A stretch of DNA of 35,972 nt from a virus. Position 1 is the first letter of the stretch. Every line of letters starts with the position of its first letter. A model generated the notes under the pieces. The model did not search any database, had not been told where the DNA came from, and saw only the letters and a list, made by a program, of their open reading frames with translations. A program made the position numbers and the translations under genes. Positions 21,378-30,164 of the stretch are shown here, in pieces. Where the stretch lies: positions 1 through 35,972 of IMG/VR virus record IMGVR_UViG_3300036859_000110, one strand, 5' to 3'.

Positions 21378-22741
21378 CAGTACCAGTACCCGAGGCTGTC
21401 GCCGTAGTAGTTGTTGATCCGCGAAAACTCGTACTCGTCCTGCTTGTTCACGCTCGCGAACCGCTTCCAGAGAGTGGCGATGGTCGGATCGATCACGCCC
21501 ATCCTATCTTTGTCCGAGGACTTGCGCGCGAATGCGTAGGCGGTAGTGTAAATCATGATTTCGTTGACTTCGTTGGTGGGGTAGCTGAAGGCATAGTCCA
21601 AGATGAGGCTGAGGGCTTCGATGGTCTCGCTCGTCCTCGTAGGAAGGTAACCTGAGTCGTTCACCTGGCCCGCATACAGCACGTCGGTGTAGATCACGTC
21701 TCCCACGGTCAAGGCAAAGGCGTCATCAAAGGAAACCGCCATCAGCGTGTTGGAAACCTGAATGTAGACCGCCCCGTCAAACTGCCTGATGGCAGTGGCC
21801 GCCTGCGTAGATACGACAAGGTTGTACGCCACGAATCCGGAACCGGTGATGTAGAGAGAAAGACCGTTGAACAGTTGAAAATCCGTGGAAGCCACAGGCA
21901 GAGGGCTGATGCTGCCGCTTCCGTCAGGGTTGACTCGGAAGGTCTGCGTAGCGGTCGAGTAGTACACGAACCCGTCCTGAATACCGAAGTTCACCACGCC
22001 GGTACCGACAATCGCGGCGGGAACCAAGGTCGCGGTGAAGTTGGTAGGCGCACGGTTCAAGGCCCCGGTGACGGTGTCAATCCAGAAGAGATACCCCCCG
22101 TAGTACCGGAGGCTCGTGATGGCGTTGGTCGAGGTGTACAGGAGAGTATCGACCCCCGACTTCTGGTTCGTGGCACGGATGGTCTTGGCCGTGGTTAGGA
22201 TGTACGCGAGGACGCCTTCAGACTCAACATAGGCCCCCGGCTGGTAGTCGGGCAGGGAGTAGGCAGGAACCGACGTTAGGAACTCCAGAGGGTCTTGCGG
22301 GAGTGTGATGGTGGGGGGAGGAGTGTAGTAGTCCACCTTGATCTCCGGGACCATCCCCAGCGGGCAGACAATCCAGAGCTTGGTGTTCTTCATGCGGTAC
22401 ATGGGAACGGCGGGTTGCCAGTCCCGTTGGGCAATCGCAAACTTGTCCATGGGACGCCAAAGGTTTCCGGTGTTCCAGCTCACCGTGCGGAGCTTGTAGA
22501 AGTCGTCAGGGAGAGGCACGAGGTAGGCGTTCTGGGAGTTGGGGTCTTGGTAGCTCGACAGAAGGGGAATCACCGTCTCAGTGATCCAGTAATCCGAATC
22601 GCTTTCGGTGTACCGGGAATACAGTTCCCGCCACGACTCATTGAGAAGGTCGACCTCGTCCTGATAGCTGATGTTCTTGGTCTCCTGGAGGTCGGCCACG
22701 CTCCTGGCCTGACGGATGATCGAACTTGCCGTGAAATCCAT
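21377..22741 (-). CDS. SU10-type head-tail adaptor with propeller-like insertion, 454 aa
   Basis: ATG at 22741 behind GAGGGGAACC; an upstream TTG is rejected. The N-terminal 170 residues fit the podovirus adaptor family (LLNESWRELYSRYTESDSDYW region, then DFYKLRTVSW), which forms the ring beneath the portal. The last 90 residues return to adaptor-type helices (IEALSLILDYAFSYPTNEV) ending DSLGYWY. Between them, about residues 175-350 form YWTD/propeller-like repeats (YLFWIDTVTGALNRA, FVYYSTATQTFRVNPDGSG, LSLYITGSGFVAYNL). The insertion is unlike a standard adaptor of about 200-250 residues. It follows the capsid gene after a terminator. Confidence 0.78.
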   Translation of the reverse strand: MDFTASSIIRQARSVADLQETKNISYQDEVDLLNESWRELYSRYTESDSDYWITETVIPLLSSYQDPNSQNAYLVPLPDDFYKLRTVSWNTGNLWRPMDKFAIAQRDWQPAVPMYRMKNTKLWIVCPLGMVPEIKVDYYTPPPTITLPQDPLEFLTSVPAYSLPDYQPGAYVESEGVLAYILTTAKTIRATNQKSGVDTLLYTSTNAITSLRYYGGYLFWIDTVTGALNRAPTNFTATLVPAAIVGTGVVNFGIQDGFVYYSTATQTFRVNPDGSGSISPLPVASTDFQLFNGLSLYITGSGFVAYNLVVSTQAATAIRQFDGAVYIQVSNTLMAVSFDDAFALTVGDVIYTDVLYAGQVNDSGYLPTRTSETIEALSLILDYAFSYPTNEVNEIMIYTTAYAFARKSSDKDRMGVIDPTIATLWKRFASVNKQDEYEFSRINNYYGDSLGYWY

Positions 22742-22800
22742 GGTTCCCCTCACTGACAATAGTTACTCGGTGCCCAGAGCTACCGCAGAAGTATTAGGGC

Positions 22801-22830
22801 AAAAAAATCCCCTAGCGGGATTGCTAGGGG
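22801..22830 (-). terminator. intrinsic terminator after the major capsid gene
   Basis: Minus-strand CCCCTAGC (22823-22830), a 6-base loop, GCTAGGGG (22809-22816), then A and seven T (22801-22807). A textbook terminator inside the structural unit. The 22742-22852 gap otherwise holds only the adaptor's ribosome-binding site and no clear promoter. Confidence 0.92.
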
Positions 22831-22852
22831 AAGTAGAGGAGGTTTCAGCCTT

Positions 22853-24235
22853 TCAGCTGACGAAGTTGATGACGCAGCACTTCGAGGGGTTGTGGACAAC
22901 CCACTGGCCGTAGAGCTGGATGATGACCTGCAAGGCCGGACCGGTCGTGGTGTTCGCGCCCGGCTGAATGGTCAGGTAGTCGTCGATCAGCCAGTTGTAG
23001 TTCAGCTCGGGAGCCTTGACGCTGTCCAGAGCTTCCTTGCCGGGCTGGTTCTCGGGGATACCGTCCTGAATCGGGGTCTCCGAGTTCGTCAGACACGCCA
23101 TCTCCAGCGTGTCCTTTTCCAGGATGTAGCCGAGGAACGTGGGGCAGAAGGGATCGTCCCAGACCTGGTCAACCCACGAAGTACTGAAAGCGTACTTCAT
23201 CTGGCTGATGCCCTTGGCAACCTCGTTCTTGTTGATCGAGCCGCCCGCGTTGATCGACTGCCAGAGGGTAGTCTGCGCGTTCAGCTCCTGGATGATGGAG
23301 TTGTACAGCGAGGAGTTGATGACCAGCATGTCGGGGAGCCCGCCAGCGTTGCGAACCGCTTCCACGCCGCGCACGATGGCATCCGCGTACTTCTCGGAAC
23401 CGCCGACGTTGCGGAGGATGAACTGTCCGGCAGCGCCTTCGACGTTTACCGAGCGGTCGACACCGAAGAACACGGTAGCGATGTAGGTATCCCAGGTACC
23501 GCCAGTACGGTTGCCGATGGTCGGGAGCCACGCGGTCAAGCCGACAGGCAAGAGCGGAGTCGAGCCTGAGCGGCAGCCGTCCAGCTCCACCCAGTCGGTG
23601 GCCGCGACAGCGCCGATAGCGGTGTCAGAGGTGAACGTGACCGAAAGGCCGTTGAGCTTCGTGACGGTACAGATGCCGGTACGGAGCGTCGAGGAAGGAA
23701 GGGCGCCGTTGGTGATGCTGAACCGCGAGCCGTAGGACAGTTTCCGAACCAAGGTCTTGTCGGTGAAGGTGACGGTGTTTGCGCCCGAGGCAATCGTCGG
23801 GGTACCGCCCACCTGGCCGATCTCACCGAAGCCCGAGCCGTACAGCGAGGTAGCGGCGAGCTTGCGGAACGAATCGAGGCCCTGCGCCATGCGGTTGACC
23901 GCAACGGGCATATAGGCACCACGGACGTTCATGGAAGCCTGGACTTCCTGGTTGGTGACGAAGAAGGTGGAGAACAGGTAGCCGTTGGTGATGGCGAACT
24001 CCACGTTGGGAGCCGAACCAATGGCGGTCGAGTTGGTCGTCGAAACGATCAAGTTGCCCGAGGCGTTGCCGCCGTTTCCAAGCAACAGCGGTACGTTGTA
24101 CTGCTTGCCGCCGATGCGGGTCTTCGGGATCATCTTGACCACGGGCGAGTTTCGGAAGAACACGTCTTCCGGGGATTTGTCGGTATACCAAACCTTGTAG
24201 ATACCGAGCAGGTTGCTGTCAGCAGTGACGGCCAT
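22853..24235 (-). CDS. major capsid protein, 460 aa
   Basis: Position between scaffold and adaptor, length and sequence support this call. The N-terminus MAVTADSNLLGIYKVWYTDK is followed by a P-domain-like segment (KMIPKTRIGGKQYNVPLLLG) and a long strand and A-domain region with DMLVINSSLYNSIIQEL near residue 305. The pattern fits the HK97 fold. A strong AAGGAGTAGCAC ribosome-binding site precedes the ATG, and a terminator follows, so expression should be the highest of the unit. No protease gene is nearby; assembly is probably scaffold-driven. No cleavage site is evident. Confidence 0.85.
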   Translation of the reverse strand: MAVTADSNLLGIYKVWYTDKSPEDVFFRNSPVVKMIPKTRIGGKQYNVPLLLGNGGNASGNLIVSTTNSTAIGSAPNVEFAITNGYLFSTFFVTNQEVQASMNVRGAYMPVAVNRMAQGLDSFRKLAATSLYGSGFGEIGQVGGTPTIASGANTVTFTDKTLVRKLSYGSRFSITNGALPSSTLRTGICTVTKLNGLSVTFTSDTAIGAVAATDWVELDGCRSGSTPLLPVGLTAWLPTIGNRTGGTWDTYIATVFFGVDRSVNVEGAAGQFILRNVGGSEKYADAIVRGVEAVRNAGGLPDMLVINSSLYNSIIQELNAQTTLWQSINAGGSINKNEVAKGISQMKYAFSTSWVDQVWDDPFCPTFLGYILEKDTLEMACLTNSETPIQDGIPENQPGKEALDSVKAPELNYNWLIDDYLTIQPGANTTTGPALQVIIQLYGQWVVHNPSKCCVINFVS

Positions 24236-24245
24236 GTGCTACTCC

Positions 24246-24899
24246 TTAGTACGGGCTGCTCTTGCCCGAGGCTTTGTTCTTGGCCTGCATTCCCCTGATC
24301 TTCTTCATCAGGTTCTCGTCAGGCGCATTGTCGTCACTCTCCACAGTGACCGTGCTAGTCTCAACCGAAGCCGCCTCGGGCGCTTCTTCCACAGCGGGTT
24401 CCTCGGGCTTGGCTCCCTCGGGAATCGACCCACGGAGCTTCATCAGCTTTTCCCCGATGCTGGTAGCGGCTCCGGTGATGCTGGCAAGCTCCTTCTCGTC
24501 GTTCCACTCCGGGTCGCCGCCCCGCGCCTCTTCAATCAAGTCATAGAGCGACCCGAACAAATCGGAGTCCGGCTCCAGCTCCTTGATCGCGCCCATGTGC
24601 GGCTCGAAAAGATGCCCGTACTTGTCCTGGATTCCCTTGACTCCAGTGGTGCGAAGGTTGCCCTTGTAGAGCTTCTCCACACCGCCGATCAGGTCGTCCA
24701 TGACCACGCACTCCAGCTTCTGGAGCCGGTCTTCCAGCTCCTCAACCTTGCCGATCAGCAGCTCGATACACTTGAGTACCGGGTCCATCTGCTCGGCGTC
24801 CTGCTCCGCGTCGGGATGTCCTTCTCCGCCTTGATACTTGGCGATCAGTTGCATCAGAAGCTCATCCTTTTCCTGCGGGTTCAATCCTGAAAGATCCAT
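24246..24899 (-). CDS. scaffolding protein, 217 aa
   Basis: The product is acidic and helical, lies between portal and capsid, and starts behind AGGAGTAGAGC. Residues about 40-70 form a coiled coil (CIELLIGKVEELEDRLQKLE). Residues 165-190 are Pro/Glu/Ala-rich and flexible, and the last 25 residues are basic (NLMKKIRGMQAKNKASGK), as is usual for the capsid-binding end of podovirus scaffolds. No sequence family match is claimed; the assignment rests on layout and gene order. Confidence 0.78.
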   Translation of the reverse strand: MDLSGLNPQEKDELLMQLIAKYQGGEGHPDAEQDAEQMDPVLKCIELLIGKVEELEDRLQKLECVVMDDLIGGVEKLYKGNLRTTGVKGIQDKYGHLFEPHMGAIKELEPDSDLFGSLYDLIEEARGGDPEWNDEKELASITGAATSIGEKLMKLRGSIPEGAKPEEPAVEEAPEAASVETSTVTVESDDNAPDENLMKKIRGMQAKNKASGKSSPY

Positions 24900-24908
24900 G
24901 CTCTACTC

Positions 24909-26840
24909 CTATAGTTCAGCCGGAACGAGAGCTGGTGCTACGGGTTCGGCGGGTTGGGGCTCGGGGGGCACAATGCCCACCATCTGGTCAATCAAAGCGG
25001 GGTCGGTGTTGGGGAATCCGGCGAGGATCATGGCCTTAGCCGACTCTGGCGACAGTTCGCCCATGCGGACCTTCACGACGGTATCGGCCAGAGCGGTAAC
25101 CTGGGCTCCATTCATGGCGGCATCCTGAACAGGAGCCGTGTCGACCGGAGGAGGCAGCGGGGGCTGCTGGATTTGGTTCTTCTTCCCGATCTGCTCCATG
25201 ACCGCGTCGAGGAGTTCCTGGAGCCGCTTAAGAATCGCCGGATCCTCGTCCACGCTGTCGAGCTGAAGAAAGGTATTGACCACTTCAGTCAGGAGCATTT
25301 GCAGGTTCACGATGGGCGCGAAGTCGGTTTTCCCGTCATCAATCGCCCGCTCGATCACCTTCCGGCAGTTGTCGTAGCTGGCGGTGGCGACGTTGTACGC
25401 GCCTTCAAGGTCGGGGAGCTGGAGAAGTTGCGCCGCCATCGCGGGGTTGATGATGCCCTGCGCCTGAAGCTTTTCGATCTGCGCCATCTTCGTTTCAGGG
25501 TCTTTCGACAGCACCGAGGCGAGGGACGACGTCAGGGAGAAACTGTCGAACTCCTTGACGATTTCGGACCACTTCACTTTGGCGCGGTTGACGCGGCTGG
25601 GCAGAATCTCGTGCCCCTTGGGGAAGCACCGGATCATCTTCACGTAGATGGTCTTCTGGAGGAGAATGACGTTGTCGAGAACCGCCTGGAACCGCTCGGA
25701 CTCGACATCCTGCACCGAGTCGAGCATGACGCCGGACTGCACATTGCGCGGGATTTTGGACTGCGCGGAAATCTGGCTGATCCCTTCCTGCTCGAACGCC
25801 TCGTCTTTGAAGAACCGGATCATGTCCACGTACTGCTGATCGATGGCCGGGGGCGTGGAAACCACCACCTGGCCGTCTGTCATGTCCATCTGGACCACGT
25901 TCCCCACCCGGTTGGAGATCATCTTCGACAGGGCTTGGTTCGGGTTCTGGGCGTTCGGGTTTGTCGAACTCACCAGGCCCGGAACGAAAATGGTGTTCGC
26001 GGGCGAGAGTTCCAGCGCGTCATGGACCCGGCGAAGCGTGGAGTCAATCTGGCGCTGATTCGGGTAGCAGTTGTCCATGACCGAGTTCGAGTACAGACCT
26101 TTGATGGGGTCCGAGTAGTAGAACAGCGCGAAGGGGATTTCCTCATAGTCGATGTCCTGGACCTCGGCGGTATACGGTCCGATGAACAGGTACTTCTTCT
26201 TTCCGAGTATGTCCCAGTAATGACGAACCGCCGCCTTCCGCGACGGGTTGGTCTCGAACTCCTTGGTAATGTCCCACTCGGGTTTCAGCTTGTCCTTGAT
26301 GAGCCCAACCGGGTATTCGTCGAAACGAAGCATAGCCCGCTTGGGCTCGCCGTAGTTCAATTCCGCCGGGTCGACATAGAACTCCCATGGCCTGACGCGC
26401 TTGGTACTCTGGGTGTCGGGGTCGATCCATACGACGCCCATGTCAAACACCAGGGCATCAAGAATGACCTTCTTGACCTTGTCCATGGTGTCGTCGCGGT
26501 CAATGAAGGCATCGAAGTAGACTTGTGCGTTGCGACAGACCTTGATGGTTTTCCAGAGCCCGTTGACCGGAGTGAAGAAAATGCGCCCCTTGGTCTGGGC
26601 AAGCTTGGATTGCAGGGTAAGCGCCATCGATCTACCAACATTGATTGCGGGAAGAATCCCTGTGTCGGTGTCGACAATGGAGTTGAAGAACGCGGTCGGG
26701 CTGACGTAGATGTCCCGGATACTCTCCCGGCGCTGCCCGTTGGACAGGAAGCGGTTGAGGTTCCTGAGATACTTCTGGTCCCTGGCGGCAAGTTTGCCCT
26801 CCAGGAACTTAACGTCAGCCCTGACCTGTTCCTCGGTCAC
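24909..26840 (-). CDS. portal protein (podovirus head-tail connector), 643 aa
   Basis: GTG start in a GTGA overlap with the upstream gene. The length and order (terminase, two small genes, portal, scaffold, capsid) are typical. Segments fit podovirus portals: an N-terminal helical part with YVSPTAFFNSIVDTDTG, a wing with MGVVWIDPDTQSTKRVRPWEFY, the clip/stem region with YSNSVMDNCYPNQRQIDSTLRR, and a C-terminal helical barrel. The end is Pro-rich. It forms the dodecameric ring through which DNA is packaged and ejected. Confidence 0.87.
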   Translation of the reverse strand: MTEEQVRADVKFLEGKLAARDQKYLRNLNRFLSNGQRRESIRDIYVSPTAFFNSIVDTDTGILPAINVGRSMALTLQSKLAQTKGRIFFTPVNGLWKTIKVCRNAQVYFDAFIDRDDTMDKVKKVILDALVFDMGVVWIDPDTQSTKRVRPWEFYVDPAELNYGEPKRAMLRFDEYPVGLIKDKLKPEWDITKEFETNPSRKAAVRHYWDILGKKKYLFIGPYTAEVQDIDYEEIPFALFYYSDPIKGLYSNSVMDNCYPNQRQIDSTLRRVHDALELSPANTIFVPGLVSSTNPNAQNPNQALSKMISNRVGNVVQMDMTDGQVVVSTPPAIDQQYVDMIRFFKDEAFEQEGISQISAQSKIPRNVQSGVMLDSVQDVESERFQAVLDNVILLQKTIYVKMIRCFPKGHEILPSRVNRAKVKWSEIVKEFDSFSLTSSLASVLSKDPETKMAQIEKLQAQGIINPAMAAQLLQLPDLEGAYNVATASYDNCRKVIERAIDDGKTDFAPIVNLQMLLTEVVNTFLQLDSVDEDPAILKRLQELLDAVMEQIGKKNQIQQPPLPPPVDTAPVQDAAMNGAQVTALADTVVKVRMGELSPESAKAMILAGFPNTDPALIDQMVGIVPPEPQPAEPVAPALVPAEL

Positions 26841-27103
26841 AAGCTAACCCCGTATGCCGTGTCGGCACCCTGCGCGGTGTCCGTCAGGGCTGAGTCGGTC
26901 GTGGCGACAGTGGTCGTAGCCCTGAGCGTGTACTGCCCGGTCTGAGTCGCCCGAAAGGCGGTCAGTACAGCGGCATAGGCGTCGGCCTCGACAGCCTCGG
27001 TGGACTGTCCCGTGTAGACCTTGACGCCGGGCCACGGGAGCCCAGCAGCCGAAGACGGGCCATTGGTGTAGACAAAGGTAACAGCAAACGTAGACGCGGC
27101 CAT
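26837..27103 (-). CDS. hypothetical protein, 88 aa
   Basis: ATG at 27103 follows AAGGAGGAACAT; the 13 extra residues of the longer frame are rejected. The product is Ala/Thr-rich with strands (TFAVTFVYTNGPSSAAG, TGQYTLRATTTVATTD), like a small beta domain. Its stop overlaps the portal GTG. Position suggests a virion or decoration protein, but this is not shown. Confidence 0.68.
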   Translation of the reverse strand: MAASTFAVTFVYTNGPSSAAGLPWPGVKVYTGQSTEAVEADAYAAVLTAFRATQTGQYTLRATTTVATTDSALTDTAQGADTAYGVSL

Positions 27104-27113
27104 ATGTTCCTCC

Positions 27114-27410
27114 TTAGAACGTGTCCATGCCTGCCGCGCCACGGTCCAGAGCCGCCCGGGCTGAGGCTACGCCGTCAATGATGTTGACCTGCGTACCGTC
27201 AGCAAACCGTATTTCGACCTTGCCCGTGAATTGCGCGGCTTTGATGAGATCCGAAATGATGTCGTAGTTCAGATTCCCCGAGGTGAGCCGCTGGTATTTG
27301 GCTTCCTTCTCGTAGGCTTCCAGAGCGATAGTGGTCGCCTTGGCCATGATTTCCTTGCGGATTTTCTTCTGTGCCGAGGTTTCCAGCGTCCAAAACAAAA
27401 ACTTCCTCAT
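27114..27410 (-). CDS. hypothetical protein, 98 aa
   Basis: Lies between large terminase and the small beta protein. The N-terminal half is basic and helical (SAQKKIRKEIMAKATTIALE), and the C-terminal half has strands (KVEIRFADGTQVNIIDG) and an Ala-rich helix. No motif recognised. A 39-base gap separates it from the terminase stop. An internal ATG (MAKATT) is possible. Confidence 0.65.
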   Translation of the reverse strand: MRKFLFWTLETSAQKKIRKEIMAKATTIALEAYEKEAKYQRLTSGNLNYDIISDLIKAAQFTGKVEIRFADGTQVNIIDGVASARAALDRGAAGMDTF

Positions 27411-27449
27411 ACCTACATAGTTCAGGCAGAGGGGTCACATTTGGCGTTT

Positions 27450-29159
27450 TTAGAAAAGATTCTGGTCGCGCTGTTCGATTCGTGCCGCTTGGGCTTCCCA
27501 GTACGCCCCATTGGGGTTGTTCTGCACGAGCTGCGGAGTTGGCACGTAGTGATCGACCTTGTGTGTCAGCCAGTACGCGCGGAGGCTGTAGAGAATGGCG
27601 TCCATGGCGTCAGGGTGAAACACGTCGTCGTCAATCTCCCGCGTCAAGACATCCTGCTCGGTGCGCTTGAAGATGATCCTCAAGGCTTCCTGGTCGAATA
27701 TCCCGCCCCGCCTAACCTTGAACGTGCCGCGCCTAACTTCCTCTTGCAGCATCATGACCGCGAAGTCCTTGTCCTGCTTCAAGGCGTTCGTCACGGGGAA
27801 CCCATAGCGTCTGCGAAGCTCCTGGCCGATCTTCTGGTCTGAGGTATCCCCGAAGATTTTCAACTCACGGTTGTGGATGGGGAAGAACATCGGGGTGTTC
27901 TGCACGTAAGCCAGCCCGTCGCCGATTGCTTGGGCGAGTGTGGTGACATCGGTGTTCGCGGCCTTGTACTCCCACACAAGGAACTTCTCGTTCTTGGTCT
28001 CCGAGTAGAGCACGATGCTGAAGGCGTCGGAGTCCGTGAACCCGTAGTCAAGTCCAGCGCTGAACCGCAAGTCCTCGGGCGCTTGGTTGGCAATCCAGTT
28101 GATCATCTCGTCGTCGGTGAAGTAGTTCGCGTCCGACAGCCGGAACACCAGCGCATCGTCGTCGTAGGCGATCTGCCCCAGGTACTCGCGGAGGTAGATC
28201 GGGTCTGTCTCGCTGTATCCATGCTCCTCCCTCACGCGGGCAAGGACGTTCTCATGGTCGGGAATGAACGGGTTATCTCCCATGTTGGCGTTCGAGCGGT
28301 AGGCCTTGAACCTTCCCGCGTCCGACAGCAACGTTTCCCAGAACGTGCCGCGCACCTTCGGGCCGGTGCCACAGAGGATCAGCGTGCCGTTCTTGTCGAT
28401 GAGCGACGGCCCAAGGATTTCCAGCACCAGCTCATCAAGCCCTTTGATGTTCTGACACTCGTCGACGATAGCAAGGTCCCACTTCTTACCGCGCCACTTG
28501 TTACGGTCGGGAGACGTGGCCGCGCCGGAAATATAGATCACCCCACCACCGTGCAGATGGACTTCCCCATTGGCCCGGTCGATCTTGTCGACGGTCTCTC
28601 CCTCGTCTCGTAGCAATCCCTCCAACGGGTTGAAGAACAAGTCGATGGCGCGCTGGAACGTGAGCCCGAAGTAGATGATCTGCGCATCAGGTTTGATGAC
28701 GCCATCGTGAGCGGCTTGCGTGGTCACGTAGTCAGTCTTGCCCGTGCGCCGTCCCCAGTTCAGCACCTTCATGCGCATCTTGGAAAGGAACACGTGCTGC
28801 TGTACGTCGTGAAGCCTGCGGAAGAACCGGAACGACTGGAACGCTTCGTCTGACCTGCGGGCGCGATTCAGGTGCGCGTCGAGCTGGTCGAGCGTGTTGG
28901 CACCGATGAGGCGGTCAGCGAGGAACAGAGCACTACGGCTCCCGGGCTTCTTCGCATCGTCCATGAACCCTGAGAGAAAGCTCTCAAGATAGGTCTTGCC
29001 TCCAGGTTGCCCCGTCTCCGATCTCTCCAGCGCATCGATGAACGCGGTCTGTACCCTGGTCTTGTGCGAGGACTGCGGGGGTCTGCCCTTGGGATTGGGG
29101 GATGGCCCCCCCTTCTTCCATAGGTGCGCGTTGACCTTCTTAGGCTTGGGGTCCGACAT
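27450..29159 (-). CDS. terminase large subunit with DUF5681-like N-terminus, 569 aa
   Basis: ATPase motifs: Walker A GRRTGKT at residues 136-142, Walker B LAIVDE at 229-234 with catalytic Glu, and coupling motif LILCGTG at about 260-266. Nuclease motifs: Asp371 in AGLDYGFTD, Asp438 in IFGDTSDQ, and Asp517/Asp520 in FHPDAMDAILY. Together they drive DNA translocation and cut the concatemer. The first 45 residues (GGPSPNPKGRPPQSSHK then a helix) look like a DUF5681-type basic module, normally a separate small protein. That may explain why no classical small terminase stands out. It overlaps the upstream gene by 20 bases. Confidence 0.95.
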   Translation of the reverse strand: MSDPKPKKVNAHLWKKGGPSPNPKGRPPQSSHKTRVQTAFIDALERSETGQPGGKTYLESFLSGFMDDAKKPGSRSALFLADRLIGANTLDQLDAHLNRARRSDEAFQSFRFFRRLHDVQQHVFLSKMRMKVLNWGRRTGKTDYVTTQAAHDGVIKPDAQIIYFGLTFQRAIDLFFNPLEGLLRDEGETVDKIDRANGEVHLHGGGVIYISGAATSPDRNKWRGKKWDLAIVDECQNIKGLDELVLEILGPSLIDKNGTLILCGTGPKVRGTFWETLLSDAGRFKAYRSNANMGDNPFIPDHENVLARVREEHGYSETDPIYLREYLGQIAYDDDALVFRLSDANYFTDDEMINWIANQAPEDLRFSAGLDYGFTDSDAFSIVLYSETKNEKFLVWEYKAANTDVTTLAQAIGDGLAYVQNTPMFFPIHNRELKIFGDTSDQKIGQELRRRYGFPVTNALKQDKDFAVMMLQEEVRRGTFKVRRGGIFDQEALRIIFKRTEQDVLTREIDDDVFHPDAMDAILYSLRAYWLTHKVDHYVPTPQLVQNNPNGAYWEAQAARIEQRDQNLF

Positions 29160-29418
29160 CCAGCCCCCGCTTACTCGCTTCCTCGAAACAGATGGACATG
29201 CACTCGTACTGCAAGAGGAGGGCCGCGTTGCCCATAGCCTTCGCTTTCTTCTTGCCCAGCTTCCGGCGCAACTCGTCGGGATAGAGGTTGAGACTCACGA
29301 TCTTCACCACCTCATCAAACTGGCGCATGAACCCCATCAGCTCCTCATTCGAGGAATGCTTGACCGCATCCCTGAACTTCTGAGTATCAAAGTGTTTCCC
29401 GGCTGTTTCTACACTCAT
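29140..29418 (-). CDS. hypothetical protein upstream of terminase, 92 aa
   Basis: Helical product: FDTQKFRDAVKHSSNEELM, DEVVKIVSLNLYPDELRRK, then a basic KKKAKAMGN stretch and a C-terminal helix. It lies directly ahead of, and overlaps, the large terminase, the usual place of a small terminase subunit. No HTH can be clearly drawn. A packaging role is possible. Confidence 0.65.
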   Translation of the reverse strand: MSVETAGKHFDTQKFRDAVKHSSNEELMGFMRQFDEVVKIVSLNLYPDELRRKLGKKKAKAMGNAALLLQYECMSICFEEASKRGLDVGPQA

Positions 29419-29427
29419 AGCTTTTCC

Positions 29428-29616
29428 CTATGCCTTAGGCTGATTCGATAGCTTTTGTCTATCCATCAGCTCGACGAAGTACTCAAGGAGTGACTGGACA
29501 ACCGGCGAGTGCTTACCAAGATCGTGCTCTTGGCAGACCCGTGCGAACTCGGCGAATGAGTCGTCAGCGATCCAGAACGAATGACCGCGACCTTTGTGCG
29601 TGGCTTTCTTTCCCAT
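29428..29616 (-). CDS. hypothetical protein, 62 aa
   Basis: ATG behind AGGAGAAC. The product is MGKKATHKGRGHSFWIADDS followed by helices (FAEFARVCQEHDLG, then VVQSLLEYFVELMDRQK). A basic N-terminus plus two helices could be a small DNA-binding protein. The whole first 151 bases overlap the end of the upstream gene in another frame, which is unusual for this compact but normally 4-base-overlapping genome. Confidence 0.6.
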   Translation of the reverse strand: MGKKATHKGRGHSFWIADDSFAEFARVCQEHDLGKHSPVVQSLLEYFVELMDRQKLSNQPKA

Positions 29617-30164
29617 GTTCTCCTCGTGTGTTCAAAGATGGTGTGAAAATGCACTGCGTATTCTACGATCAGGGCGACAGAGGTATAAACACCGATGCGC
29701 TTTATGGCTTGGCTGTAGTATTTGCGACTGAACAGGTGGTAGATGATCCGGCGCCCATCAAGCCGTGTATCGGCAAGGATGGCTTGGATGTACTCAAATG
29801 GGTTTCTATCGGGCGCGTTGAGTTCTTGATGCTGGTCGTCATCGATCAGAAGCTCGCGGTCGGATTTAACTGCCGATGGGCCGTGAAGCTGATAGAGAAC
29901 TTCGTTCTTCAGGCGCTTGGCGACGCGAATGACCTTCCGGTTTTCGGGATGGCGAAGAAGAAAATCTACATACCGATTGGCAGCGTCGGTACTGATCTCT
30001 AGGATTCGGAATGGGGTGAGCATCACGCCGAGTTTTCTGGTGCGAGCTCGGGTGATGGTCCGGCAGGCTCTGGTCATGGCCTGCCATAAGGGCACCAGGT
30101 CTTCATTGCTCCGTGTCGCTTGGTAGGTGACGAACAGGGCTTGAAGCTCGGCGTTGTCAAACAT
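29466..30164 (-). CDS. helical regulatory-type protein, 232 aa
   Basis: I start at ATG 30164, overlapping the previous gene by 8 bases. The product is rich in Arg and Leu and is helical. Its first half (LVPLWQAMTRACRTITRART, then TPFRILEISTDAANRYVDFLL) has the feel of sigma-factor-like or packaging regulators, but I cannot match a family. After residue about 190 the sequence becomes Ser/Thr-rich and repetitive (SSHGSAKSTILVSTRR), which may be only a read-through of the overlapping 62-residue gene. A functional protein of about 180-200 residues is likely. Confidence 0.65.
   Translation of the reverse strand: MFDNAELQALFVTYQATRSNEDLVPLWQAMTRACRTITRARTRKLGVMLTPFRILEISTDAANRYVDFLLRHPENRKVIRVAKRLKNEVLYQLHGPSAVKSDRELLIDDDQHQELNAPDRNPFEYIQAILADTRLDGRRIIYHLFSRKYYSQAIKRIGVYTSVALIVEYAVHFHTIFEHTRRTWERKPRTKVAVIRSGSLTTHSPSSHGSAKSTILVSTRRLSSHSLSTSSS

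Noticed and set aside
24954-26945. 663-codon open frame on the plus strand
   Set aside because: It lies opposite the portal gene, has no ribosome-binding site and reads as Arg/His/Val-rich shadow sequence; GC-rich codons keep the antisense frame open.
29608-29614. GGGAAAG slippery heptamer as a programmed -1 frameshift site
   Set aside because: It lies on the start codon of the 62-residue gene and is out of phase for slippage in the upstream 232-residue frame.
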